DNA from: Dama dama
Taxonomy: Eukaryota > Chordata > Mammalia > Artiodactyla > Cervidae
Reading direction: 5' to 3'
Assembly: GCF_033118175.1 (NCBI RefSeq)
Contig: NC_083688.1
Coordinates: 4,120,501 to 4,184,500, forward strand
DNA: 64,000 nt
The translations under genes were made by a program, and so were the position numbers. The number at the start of each line of letters is the position of its first letter. Position 1 is the stretch's first letter. The notes below the pieces were generated by a model. That model had not been told where the DNA came from and did not search any database. It saw nothing but the letters and a program-made list of their open reading frames with translations. Shown piece by piece: positions 1 to 11,300 of this stretch.

Positions 1-364
1 TGGGCCCTGCTGTTTCTCCCCATAGGAGAGATCAGAACACCCATACTGCTGAAACAGTTAGCCACCTGTCTCTAGCCAGGGATCCACCCCATGGCCAAAC
101 AAGCCTGGAGCTAGAGCTCTCCAGAGGACTGAAGATCCTTCCAGCAACAGCTGCTATGTACCTGTCCCTTAATTTCATATATAAGCAGGAAGGAGGGGAT
201 GTGGAGCCTTTTGCATGCTCTCTCTTGGTGTCTTGACTTCCATCACACCCTCATCAGAACAATCAGAGTGAAGATGCTCCCCAGTGTTGGCTGGCCCTGA
301 ACAGTGGAGAGTCCCATCCTCTCTTCATTCAGGAAAAGGCAGTTGAGGTGTACAACATAGTGAT
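1..364. other. Upstream flank, nothing recognised
   Basis: No open frame, RNA gene or repeat family that I recognise lies in this stretch. It leads into an L1-like tract. Confidence 0.4.
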
Positions 365-955
365 TCACAATTTTTAAAGATTATACTATGCTTATAGTTA
401 TTATAGAATATTGCCTGTATCCCCTGTGTTTCACAATATACTCTTTTGCTCATTTATTTTATACATAATGGTTTGTACCTCTTAATCCCCTACCCCTAAG
501 TGTCCATCAACAGATGAATGGATAAAGAATATGTGATACGTTTATACAATGGAATACTATTCTGCCATAAAAAAAGAAAAAATTCTGCCATCTGCAACAA
601 CAATGGATGGACTTGGAGGGTATTAAGCTAAAGTGAAATAAGTCAGACAGAGAAAGACAAATACAGTATGATGTCACATATGGAATCTAAAAAATAAAAC
701 AAACTAGTGAAAGTGAAAGTCGTTCAGTCGTGTCTGACTCTTTGCAACCCCATGAGTATAGTCCACGGAATTCTCTAGGCCAGAATACTGGAGTGGGTAG
801 CCTTTCCTTTCTCCAGGGGATCTTCCCAACCCAGGGATGGAACCCAGGTCTCCTGCGTTGCAGGTGGAAACAAACTAGTGGATATAACAAATAGAGAACA
901 AATTAGTGGTTACCAGTGGGAAGAGGAAAGGGGAGAAGGGCAAGATAAACTGAAT
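365..955 (+). mobile_element. L1 LINE 3'-end fragment, split by a SINE
   Basis: The stretch matches the familiar L1 3' region of ruminants (…gtccatcaacagatgaatgg…, …caatggaatactatt…). A Bov-tA-type SINE at 710-867 interrupts it. The 13-bp target duplication aaacaaactagtg stands at 697-709 and again at 868-880, which proves the nesting order. Confidence 0.75.
710..867 (-). mobile_element. Bov-tA-type SINE inside L1
   Basis: It holds the antisense form of the BovB-linked tRNA SINE (gtcgtgtctgactctttgc … cttctccaggggatcttcc). Perfect 13-bp target duplications flank it. Confidence 0.85.
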
Positions 956-1079
956 TTTTCAAAAAAGCTTTCATTATATCAAGAAGCAAAAGTAAAATGT
1001 TTACTAAATCACCACACAGAGAAAATTGCACAAATCGACTGTACATCTAGGTGAATTTTCATCACATGAACATACCCAA

Positions 1080-1905
1080 ATCAGGAAACAGCATGTCCTC
1101 AGCACCTCAAAAACCTGGCCCCTAACACTGTAGATTAATTTTTTCTGCCTTAGAACTTTGTATAAATTGAATCCCATAGAATTTATCACTTTTTTTTTTT
1201 TACTGCCCCCCCATGGCATGTGGAATCTTAGTTTCCCAACCAGGGATCGAACCCAAGCCCCTTGCATTGGAAACACAGATTCTTAACCACTGGACTGTCA
1301 GAGAAGTACCTATTTATTGCTTTTTATGTTTGCCTTTTTTTTTTTCACAGTGTCTTTAAAAAAGTATTTATTTTGGGCCATGGTGGGTCTTCATTGCTGT
1401 GTGGGCTTTTCTCTAGTTGTGGTGAGTAGGGGCTACGCTCTAGTTGTGGTGGCTTCTCTTGTTGCAGAGCACCGGCTCTAGAGTGTGAGGGCTTCAGTAG
1501 TTGCAGCACCTGGGCTCTAGAGCACAGGCTCAATAATTGTGGTGCGTGGGCTTAGTTGCTCTGTGGCATATGGGATCTTCCTGGATCAGGGATCGGACCC
1601 ATGTCTCCTTATGTTTGCCTTTTTTAACTGATCAGTGTATTTATAAAATATACCCATATTGTTGCCTATAGTTGTAGACACTCTTTTGGCTGAATATACC
1701 ACAATTTATCCAGTCTACTAAAGATGGTCATTTGAGTTGTTTCCAGTTTTACACTATGTAGAATAGCATTTCTATAAACATTCTTGGGGAAATTATGTTT
1801 GCATTTCTATGGGTCTATGCTTAGTAAAATTACCAGCTTCTCATTACATGTGTGTGTGTGTGTGTGTGTTTAAATTCACCAATTCAAAGATGTATCTTTT
1901 TGCAG
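1080..1905 (-). mobile_element. L1 fragment with two nested CHR-type SINEs
   Basis: Old L1-like 3' sequence is interrupted by a short antisense CHR SINE (about 1190-1310) and a longer CHRS2-like SINE (about 1341-1608). The longer SINE is flanked by the 17-bp duplication ttatgtttgcctttttt at 1324-1340 and 1609-1625. A (TG)n run sits at about 1851-1870. Confidence 0.65.
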
Positions 1906-2109
1906 TTGCCTTATTTTTACTCCTATTTACTTCTATTTTTCCTTACTACTCTACAGCACAGAACCAGGGCTGTGCTGAAGGTCACAAATGAGCCCCAAAA
2001 TAAATGGATTAGGTTGCGCCTTTCTACCCAAGCAATGCTGAGATGGTTCTCTCACGAGACAAATGTCTCCTTGCCCTGAAGCTAACCTGTCACACACAGA
2101 TATTCATGG

Positions 2110-2255
2110 CTGTTCATTGTTTAGTTAATAAGTCCTGTCTGACTCTTTGTAACCCCATGGACTGCAGCAGGACTGGCTTCCCTGACCTTCACTATCTCCC
2201 GGAGTTTGCTCAGACTCCTATCCATTGAGTCAGTGATGCCATACATACATGGCTA
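2110..2255 (-). mobile_element. BovB-derived SINE/tail fragment
   Basis: It contains the antisense BovB 3' signature: gactctttgtaaccccatgg, then a stretch ending near gagtcagtgatgccat. Confidence 0.7.
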
Positions 2256-2329
2256 CACCTACAAAAACATTTTATATCTTTTCCAGGGTCTCTGATCCAC
2301 AACTAGCCTTAGGGGTAAGGAGAATGTTA

Positions 2330-3120
2330 CTGAATCCAAGCTCAGTCGGCTTGTTGAAGACTGATTGACCGAGAGACTAGGAGTTGAGGCAAGGAATACA
2401 ACCTTATTCAGAAAGCCAACTGACCAAGAAAAAGGCAGACTAATGTCTCAAAATAACTGTCTTGTCAGGGTTTAGATGCCAGGTTTTTTTACAGGACAGA
2501 GATGGGGAGGAGTTGAGGAAATAAACCAGTCCATCCTAAAGGAAATCAGTCTTGAATATTCATTGGAAGCACTGATGCTGAAGCTGAAACTCCAATACTT
2601 TGGCCACCTGATACGAAGAACTGACTCATTGGAAAAGACCCTGATGCTGGGAAAGATTGAAGGTAGGAGGAGAAGGGGACGACAGAGGATGAGATGGTTG
2701 GATGGCATCACCGACTCAATGGACATGAGTTTGGGAAAACTCTCAGAATTGGTGATGGACAGGGAGGCCTAGCGTACTGCAGTCCATGGGGTGGCAGAGT
2801 CAGACACAACTGAGAGACTGAACTGAACTGAACTGAGGAAATAAAGGTAACTATCTTGCAAATATCTCCTGGAATGGACAATCTCAGGGAGGAGAAGTGA
2901 TAATCTCTTCAGGCAGAGATTCCTGCTTCAGGCAGGGTTCCCTGAGGCAGGTCATTATATACAATTACAATAACAAAAGCAATGAAAAAAAAAGGTTAAA
3001 GTCAAAGAAACAGATTCATCTTGGAGTCAGAATTGGCTCTTGCCTGCAATAAATAGAGGTACCTATTATCACAGCAACCCTTTTTTAACGGAAGCACAAT
3101 AAAACATACCTCCTTAGTTT
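2330..3120 (-). mobile_element. LTR-like element split by a BovB insertion
   Basis: The two flanks (2330-2513 and 2846-3120) read as one sequence resembling a ruminant ERV LTR in antisense. This call rests on remembered similarity and is tentative. The interruption is certain: tgaggaaataaa is duplicated at 2514-2525 and 2834-2845 around the BovB piece. Confidence 0.5.
2526..2833 (+). mobile_element. BovB LINE 3'-end fragment (5'-truncated)
   Basis: The frame translates to the C-terminal end of the BovB reverse-transcriptase protein (SILKEISLEYSLEALMLK … WLDGITDSMDMS). It ends in the BovB tail repeat (actgaactgaactga). Perfect 12-bp target duplications flank it. Confidence 0.9.
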
Positions 3121-3133
3121 AGGGAAGGCACAG

Positions 3134-3445
3134 GATTTTTTCCAAGTGGCTCAGACGGTAAAGAATCTGCCTGTAATGCAGATTTGAATCTGGGTTCGAC
3201 CCCTGCATTGGGAAGATCCCCTGGAGAAGGGAACCACAACCCACTCCACTACTCTTGCCTGAAGAATTCCATGGACAAAGGAGCCTGGCAGGTTACAGTC
3301 CATGGGGTCACAGAGTTGGACACGACTGAGCGACTTTCACACTTCCAATATTCTTGCCTGGGAAATCCCAAGGACAGAGGAGCCTGGCGGGCTACAGTCC
3401 ATAGGGTCTCAAAGAACTGGACACAACTGAGTGACTGAGAGAGAG
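3134..3445 (+). mobile_element. BOV-A2-like dimeric SINE
   Basis: A tRNA-like head (ggctcagacggtaaagaatc) is followed by two tandem Bov-A-type monomers. Each monomer ends in a gacacgactgagcgac-like motif. Confidence 0.8.
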
Positions 3446-3574
3446 CAAGAGAGATGGAAACCTTGTCTGGATCCCAATTTGAGTAACTGTAAAATAAGAC
3501 AGCACAACAGGGAAATTTTATATTGACTGAATAATAAATGATAATATGGAGTTAATGGGAATATTTTTAGTGGT

Positions 3575-3782
3575 GGTGATTCAGCCACTCAGTCTTGTCT
3601 GACTCTTTGCGATCCCTTGGACTGTAGCCTGCCAGGCTCCTCTGTCCATGGGATTCTCCAGGCAAGAATACTGGAGTGGGTTGTCATTTCCTTCTCCAGG
3701 GGATCTTCCCTACCCAGGAATTGAACCCAGATCTCCTGCTTTGCAGGCAGATTGTTTACCAACTGAGCTACAAGGGAAGCTC
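3575..3782 (-). mobile_element. Bov-tA SINE
   Basis: This is a full-length antisense copy, from cactcagtcttgtctgactc to the tRNA-like end ccaactgagctacaaggg. Confidence 0.85.
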
Positions 3783-4039
3783 GATGATTTTAGAGCTGAT
3801 AATAATATTTTTGCTTTAAAGTTGGGGGAATGGGGAGTATGAAGATCTGCATAGGTGAATAAAATAACGACTATTTGTTGATAACTGTTGAAGCTGCATG
3901 ATGGGTACATGGGGTTCACTATATTATTTCATTATTATGTTTTTGAAAATTCCCATGTTTAAAAAAAAAAGACAAGAAAAAAGAAATCAACAGGAATTCC
4001 TTTAACAACCATTCCTAACAGTAGGAATGGGTAACAGGG

Positions 4040-4740
4040 CCCTGCCACTGACCAGCTGTGCAACTCTGGGCGAGTCACTCCACTTCTCTGAGGCTCAGTT
4101 CCCTCTCCTTCAGGTGTGATTTCTCCTGGGGTCCTGAGAAACCAGCAGGCACTGGAGAGGAGCCTCCGGGCACTGAGGGACAAGGACTCCGCCACCAGGC
4201 CAACGTGAACTTTAACCTCGGTTCTGACACTGATGCTTTTCAACTGTGGTGTTGGAGAAGACTCTTGAGAGTCCCTTGGACAGCAAGGAGATCCAACCAG
4301 TCCATTCTAAAGGAAATAAGTTCTGAATATTCATTGGAAGGACTGATGCTGAAGCTGAAACTCCAATACTTTGGCCACGTGATGAGAAGAACTGACTCCT
4401 TGGAGAAGACCCTGATGCTGGGAAGGATTGAAGGCAGGGGGAGAAGGGGACGACAGAGGATGAGATGGTTGGATGGCATCACCAACTCAATGGACAAGAG
4501 TTTGGGTAAACTCCAGGAGGTGGTGATGGACAGGGAGGCCTGACGTGCTGCGGTCCATGGGGTGGCAAAGGGTGGGACACGACCGAGCGACTGGACTGAA
4601 CTGGCACCGCATATGACCTGGGACCCTCGCAGCCCTTCCGTTGCTCAGTATTTTTATCTATAAAAATGACATTCCTATCTCATTGGTGGGAAAATTAACA
4701 AAGGTAGAGTGTCTGGCACAGTGGGGGTTACTCAATAAAT
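4040..4740 (+). mobile_element. MIR remnants flanking a BovB 3' fragment
   Basis: MIR core sequence (ctctgggcgagtcactccac) lies at about 4050-4115. A MIR 3' end (tggcacagtgggggttactc followed by aataaatattt) lies at about 4640-4745. Between them, 4232-4605 is a 5'-truncated BovB with the ELWCWRRLLRVPWTARRSNQ-like frame and a gactgaactgaac-like tail. Confidence 0.7.
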
Positions 4741-4995
4741 ATTTCCTCCTCAACGACTCGATTTTGCCAGAAGTAGCCAATTTCACACCCCTGACGTCCT
4801 TGACAGGCCAACCCTCAGACAGAGTACGCGCCGACAGGGACGGCCACAGCGCCCTCGCGCGTCCAGCCGGGAAACCGCCGGAGTGACGGCCCCGCCCACC
4901 GGCGCCCGCGCCTGCGCAGAGGCTCCGCCCCAGTTGAGGCGTTGTGTCAGGCGCCCCGGACACCGGCAGGTCCCCAGGGACCGGGCGGCGACGCC

Positions 4996-5391
4996 ATGGT
5001 GGTGCGACAGGCGCTGGGCCGGGGCCTGCAGCTGGGCCGAGCGTTGCTCCTGCGCTTCACGGCCAAGCCCGGCGCGGCCTACGGCTGGGGCCGGCCGGAG
5101 CGGCCGGGCCCCGCGGCGGGCTGGGGCCGCGGAGAGCGCCCGGGCCCGGCCGCGGGACCCGGCACGGAGCCGGGCAAGCTCGGGCTCGGGCTTCCCAGCC
5201 GCTACCGCTTCTTCCGCCAGTCGGTGGCCGGGCTGGCGGAGCGGCTCCAGCGGCAGTTCGTGGTGCGGGCCCGGGGCGGTGCGGGCCCTTGCGGCCGCGC
5301 TGTCTTTCTGGCCTTCGGGCTGGGACTGGGCCTTATCGAGGAGAAGCAAGCGGAGGGCCGGCGGGCCGCCTCAGCCTGTGAGGAGATCCAG
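4996..5391 (+). CDS. PINK1: PINK1 exon 1 (coding part)
   Basis: It encodes residues 1-132: the mitochondrial targeting sequence, the linker and the membrane segment (AVFLAFGLGLGL), ending …SACEEIQ. The start gccATGg has good context and aligns with the human start. The donor is GTGAGT, phase 0. Confidence 0.95.
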
Positions 5392-8300
5392 GTGAGTGCC
5401 GGCGGCGAGCGGGGCGGGGTCGGCGGGGAGGGCCGGGATGGGGGCGGGCCGGGCCGGGATGGGGGCGGGCCGGGCCGGGATGGGGGCGGGGCCCCAGTTG
5501 GGTGCGGGGCGGGGCCGGGGAGGCCGAACTGGGGCCGGAGCCAGGCTGGGGGCGGGGCTAAGTGCGGGGGCGGGGCCCGAGTTGGGGGCGGGGCGGGACT
5601 GGGAGGCACTGACTGCCTTGGGGCCTGGTGTCAAGATTTATGTTCAGTGCAGTCGCTCAGTCGTGACCGACTCTCTGCGACCCCATGGACTGCAGCACGC
5701 CAGCCTTCCCTGTCCATCTCCAACTCCCAGAGCTTACTCAAACTCATGTCCATCATGTCGGTGATGCTATCCAACCATCTCCTCCTCTGTCGTCCCCTTT
5801 TCTTCCTGCCCTCAGTCTTTCCCAGCATCAGGGTCTTTTCCAAGGAGTCAGTTCTTCGCATCAGGTGGCCAAAGTATTAGAGTTTCAGCTTCAGCATCAG
5901 TCCTTCCAATGAATACTCAGGACTGATTCTATTTACCTTGTAGCTGGGAATTCCTTGGCAGTCATTGATTAAAGCTCATTTGTTATTGATCTTCTGGTGC
6001 CGGGCCAGGACCTCACTTTTGTTTTACTATCTTCCCTTCCTCAAACGGGGCTTTCCTGACAGCTCAATTGGTAAAGAATTCTCTTGCAATACGGGAGACC
6101 CCGGTTAGATTCCTGGGTCGGGAAGATCGGCTGGAGAGGGTATAGGCTACCCACTCCAGTATTCTGGCCTGGAGAATTCCATGGACAGTCCATGGTGTCA
6201 CAAAGAGTCAGACAGGACTGAGCGACTTTCACTTTCACTTCCTCAAACAGCATGGTTTGAAAGATATACTAATTATACAGCTCCTGTGGCTCCAAGGCCA
6301 ATGACCTTCTGTAAATTCTCTAAAATTTAAGGACAGCTAAATCCTAACCTTTATGTTCCAGAGGTAGTTGTCATCCCCAATTTATGGATGAGGAAACATA
6401 CTTAGGGAGGTGAAAAGCGAAGTAACTTGCTGAAGTCACAAGTCTAACTTGCACAGAACCTGTGTTGTTGTTAACCACTTGCCAGCCAGGCAGCCTCTAC
6501 AGTTTAGCCAATTAGTAATATAGCTGAGGTCGCAGTAAAAACCAAAACAGCAGGCCTAATGGTTTTTAGTTAACAACCTGTATAGAGTTATCAGGGGTGA
6601 CTAAGATGCTTAGTTCTTGGGCTTTTTAAATGTTTTAAAGAGCTCAGAGGATTCTGTTTCTACTCAACCTAAATCTCTACTTCTCCAGAGAAACAGAATG
6701 AATAGGGTGTGTTTATTAAAAGGCAGCTAGGCAGCTTTATTTGAGGGAATTGCTGTTCCCAAGTCTGGCAAGTTCAGACCGCAGGGCAGGCAGGCAGGAT
6801 AGACACCTGGGGAAGAATCATTGTTAAGTTCAAGTCTGAAGGCCATCAGCTGGCACCGTTCCCCCCTCTTCAGGGAGGTCATTCTTCCTGGGGTTTGGAA
6901 CCATTCGCTGCCTTAGTACAGCCCAGGCGTTTCACAGCTTAGCGCTAAGGTGGTGCAAGGTGGGGTGACCTGCCCAAGGACACAGCTGGTTAAAGACCAA
7001 GCAGTGTCTCCCATGTTTCCTGGCTTTCAGCCCAGGTCGTGTTACTCTTCACCAGAGCCTTTATGCTCTGGCCCCTTTGAGGCAACAGGTGACGCCTGAC
7101 CTAGTCCCCAGCCTCTGCCCCTGTCTTTTGTTACATACAACTCAGCCAGCAGAAGCCAAGGGCTTCTTGACTAACCCTTGACTAACCCTACTTAAAATTA
7201 CAGCGGCTGTTTCTAAACTGAGGAGCTTGACCCTCCTAAGCTTAGCATCTCCACATCCTTTCCTCAAACTTCACTCTTCTGTGTCTTAAATTTTTTAATT
7301 AATTACCAATTAATTTAAAAAATTCTTGCATTTGACTTCTTTGGAAAGAAAATCAGAGTACTAGATTTGGCAACGTGTGTGCTAAAATTCTAATTCTAAT
7401 GCTAATTAGAATTCTAATGCTAATTCCATTTGGTGTCATACTGGAATAGAGCAGACCAGTCCCGTTAGATGCATTTGGAAAGAATTTTGTGGGGAGAACC
7501 CTTTATAAAATAGGCCAAAGATATGCATATATATTTCACCAAGAGGAGATACAGATGCCAAATAAGGATAGTTCAACTTCATGAATCATTAAGGAAATGC
7601 AAATTAAAAATACAGTGTGATATCTCTGCATACTTATTAGAGCAGCTAATATTTTAAAACTAAGCAATAATAGCAAATGCTTATGAGGATGCAGAGAAAC
7701 TGGACCAATGGTGAAAATATAAAATAGTATAACCACTCTGGAAAATAGTCTGCAGTTTCTTACAAAACTGAACATACATTTGTTTATCATATGACCCAGC
7801 CATTGCAGTCTTGGGCATTTACCCAGAGAACTGAAAATTTATGTTCACACAAACACCTGTACATGAGTAGCTGCTATGGGAAACAGTATGCCAGTTCCTC
7901 CCCAAAATTAAAATTGTCGTATGATCCCAGCAACTCCACTTCTTAGTGTACATCCAAAAGGATTGAAAGCAGGGACTTTGAACAAATATTTGTACACCTA
8001 TGTTCATAGCAGCATTATTCACAATAGTCAAAAGGTAGAAGCAACTCAAGTGGCCATCAATGGGTGTTAAATCTTGTACACTAGTGTTTATGGCTGCATC
8101 CTTCATAATAGCAAAATATTAAAAACACAAACATCCTTTAGCTGGTGAATTGTTAAACAAACCCTGGTATATACAGTGGAATACCAGGAATAAGAAATTA
8201 AAAGGAATCAGCCATTGATACAGGTAACAACTTCAGTGAACCTCAGGGGCATTATGCTGAGTGAAAAAAGTCAGTTCCAAATAGTTGCATCCTGCGGTTC

Positions 8301-11300
8301 TATTTATATAACATTCTTGAAATGACAGAATGGTGGAGATGGAGAACAGGTCAGTGGTTGCCAGGGACGTGGTTACATGGGGCATGGCGGGGGTGGTGCA
8401 AAAACAAAGAGGCAGCTCAAAGGAATTCTCCTGTGATGGAACAGATCTGTATCTTGATGGTGATTACATGAATCTGTAGGTGGGGTGAAATCTAATAGAG
8501 CTACACCGCATGCACACACACACGAGTGAATGCGGGTTAGAAAAGATGGTGAAGACTGAGTAAGATCTGTAGCCTAGTTGTACGTCAGTTGGGGGAAACT
8601 GGGTGAAGGGTACACAGGACACTTTGTTGGGTTTTTTGGGGGGCAGCTTCCCATGAGTCTATGTTTATTTCAAAATAAAGCTTTAAAAAATTTATCTCAT
8701 TCTCAAAACTATGGTTGACTGAGGATTACACAATAGTGCTTCGGCTCCACAGAATTTAGAAACTGGTTGGTAAGGCAAGACAGACTTTCATTTTTTAAAA
8801 ACATTAAAAGTTCTCATGTGAGCTGTTTTAGCTTATAGACTCCAGTGCTTTAGGAATCTTCCAGAAGGAAAGACTGTTGCGGGCTAGGTTTGTCAGCGCT
8901 GGTTATAGTCCGGGATGCAGGAGCTTGAGTTGGGACTTGTTGGATGAGTAGGGATGAGCAGGCTGAGCAAAGACAATAGAAATAGGGGGCAAGGGGAGGG
9001 GAACAGTTTGAGCAAAGGTTCAGGGAGAGGCATGTGAGAGACCAGTATGGGCAGTACAGACCAGCCTGCAAGACAATTTTCATACGTAGGAAGTGTCAGG
9101 ACCAGGACAAGGTACTGAATAACTCATAAGTTAGATTCTTTTTTTTTTTTTGGTGGTGCTGGTCTTCCTTGCTGCATGCAGGGGCTAATCTTTGTTGCAG
9201 TGCACAGGTTTCTCATTGCGGTGACTTCTCTTGTCACGGAGCAGGGCTCTAGGGTGCACAGGTTCAGTAGTTGCAGTACAGGAGCTCAGTAGTTGTGGAG
9301 CATGGGCTTAGTTGCTCTGAGGCTTGTTGAGTCTTCCCGGACCAGGGATCAAACCCATGTCCCCTGCATTGGCAGGCAGATTCTTATCCACTGGCTGCTG
9401 CTGCTGCTGCTAAGTCACTTCAGTCGTGTCCGACTCTGTGTGACCCTGTAGATGGCAGTCCATCAGGCTCCCACCTCCCTGGGATTCTCCAGGCAAGAAC
9501 ACTGGAGTGGGTTTCCATTTCCTTCTCCAATGCATGAAAGTGAAAAGTGAAAGTGAAGTCACTCAGTCGTGTCCGACTCTTAGCGACCCCATGGACTGCA
9601 GCCTACCAGGCTTCTCCGTCCATGGGATTTTCCAGGCAAGAGTGCTGGAGTGGGGTGCCATTACCTTCTCCCTTATCCACTGGACCACCAGGGAAGCCCA
9701 TCAGTTAGGTTATGATGTGACATTTGAAAGCAATGGGCTTTCATTGGACTCAGAAGCAGGTGAAGGAAGGACCTGAGTGGGAAAGTCTGGAGGCAAGTGC
9801 CTAGCCATAGAAAGGGAGGGATCAGCAGCTGAGACGGGATCTGAGGAGGAAGGCAGAGTTTGGGCAACTGGAGGAATGATGTCACCTGCCTGAAGTAGGC
9901 AAGAATCCCAATTTGGGGGAAATGGCCTCTTTTCCCATGCACCCCCACCTACACTTCCATCTAGCTCCATCAGAACTCTTGTACTCTTTGTCTCCTTTCT
10001 GTAAACAGAATGGCCCCCCAGCTTCCTAAGAGGCAGAAACAGGGAGACAGATGTACGGTCAGACCACTGAAGATCACAGTTCTCTTGCTGTCTGTACATC
10101 CCCTGTGGGACCAGTCCCTGCTTCAGCTACATCCTCCTCACAGGAATGTGCTTGCCCCCTGCCCCAGCTATGATTGTTCTCAGCTTTGGGCCAGAGCAGC
10201 TCCACCTGCTAGTTTATTAACAGCTTACTGACCAGAGACATTAATAATACGTCTTTTGTTACCTAATTGTTATTGACCAGAGTCATCTTTTAATATTCAC
10301 TTATATAAAAATCGCCAGCACGGTTGTTAATTTCTGCAGAAATCCCCCAATTGATGATATGTTAAAGGGAAACATCTGTCCTCGTGATAGTCGTTAACCT
10401 GAGGGGCTGTGAGGGACATGCCCCAGCCACCGGTTTCCCTGGTGACTGATGAGCCAACCTGACTTCAATTCCTCCTGTAAATAGCAGTACCCCCACCAGC
10501 CCCCAGTAGTGAAGATTGCTGCTGGGTCCTGCCTGCTGCACACGGCGGGGTGTTGCTCGGGGACCTTTCGCTGTAGACATGTAAGGTTCTCTGTCACTGT
10601 CTCCGGGCTTTTGCTTCAGACATCTGAAGCCTGGGCAACTACAAGGCCTGAGGGCCTTGAGGGTGCCACCTAAGAATTGGTGAGCCGGCCGAGAGGCCAA
10701 GAAAGTGCCCGTAAACACCAAGATGTCAGGAAGGGACAGGGAGCTTTGTTGGGGAAAGGAAAACTGTTGGGGAAATCCCAGGATGGCCGCCCACCAGCTT
10801 GTGGGCCCCTGTGACAGCTGACTACCGTGAGAGGTATCTTTCTCTTCGATTGTATCACTGCTTTCCCGTTAACCTCAGAGTCTCTTTCTTGTTTAAATGT
10901 AGCAGCCCCATGCTCATGGTTCATCTGATTGCACAGGGATGGCTGATGAATAGACAAAATGCAAGGGCCTGGATTGTTTGTAAAATACAAGCATACCCCT
11001 GACCCACCACCCCCAAACAATTTAGACACGGGTTTAGAGTTACTAACTCAGGGACAGGCTTGTGAATTGGACATGGCCAGCTTCTTGCAAAGGCTTGTTT
11101 GGGGCCTGTGGCAATGGCAAAACAATTAAAGCATACCCTTGGGCTTCTGGTCCCAGCTTTGAAAGGGAGCTGAGCAGTGATAGCAGTGTGACGGAGCAGC
11201 AGTGATACGCAGCCTAAGATGCGTTACAGCTGATGGAAGACATCACAGAAGGCCTACCTGTGTCGTCGAGTGACACTAAAAACCCACCTTACCAGCCACG

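Larger units (their letters stand above)
4770..5640 (+). promoter_or_regulatory. PINK1: PINK1 CpG island and TATA-less promoter
   Basis: GC- and CpG-dense sequence starts just after the last upstream repeat, spans exon 1 and ends where a BovB piece begins in intron 1. Visible motifs before the start codon are CCAAT at 4777-4781, a CRE-like TGACGTCC at 4792-4799, a GC box (ccccgccc) near 4890, and an NRF1-like gcgcctgcgcag near 4908-4920. No TATA box is seen, so dispersed initiation around 4890-4930 is inferred. Use of these sites is not shown by the sequence. Confidence 0.7.

Noticed and set aside
3134..3180. tRNA-like sequences at SINE ends, here and in the other Bov-tA and CHR copies
   Set aside because: They are the tRNA-derived heads of SINEs and continue straight into SINE bodies; none is a standalone tRNA.
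4783..5349. 188-codon minus-strand frame opposite PINK1 exon 1
   Set aside because: Chance frame in CpG-rich antisense sequence, with no recognisable domain.
4942..5880. 312-codon plus-strand frame over PINK1 exon 1
   Set aside because: Only 4996-5391 is PINK1. The part before 4996 is 5' UTR, and the part after 5391 is intron, GC repeat and BovB.
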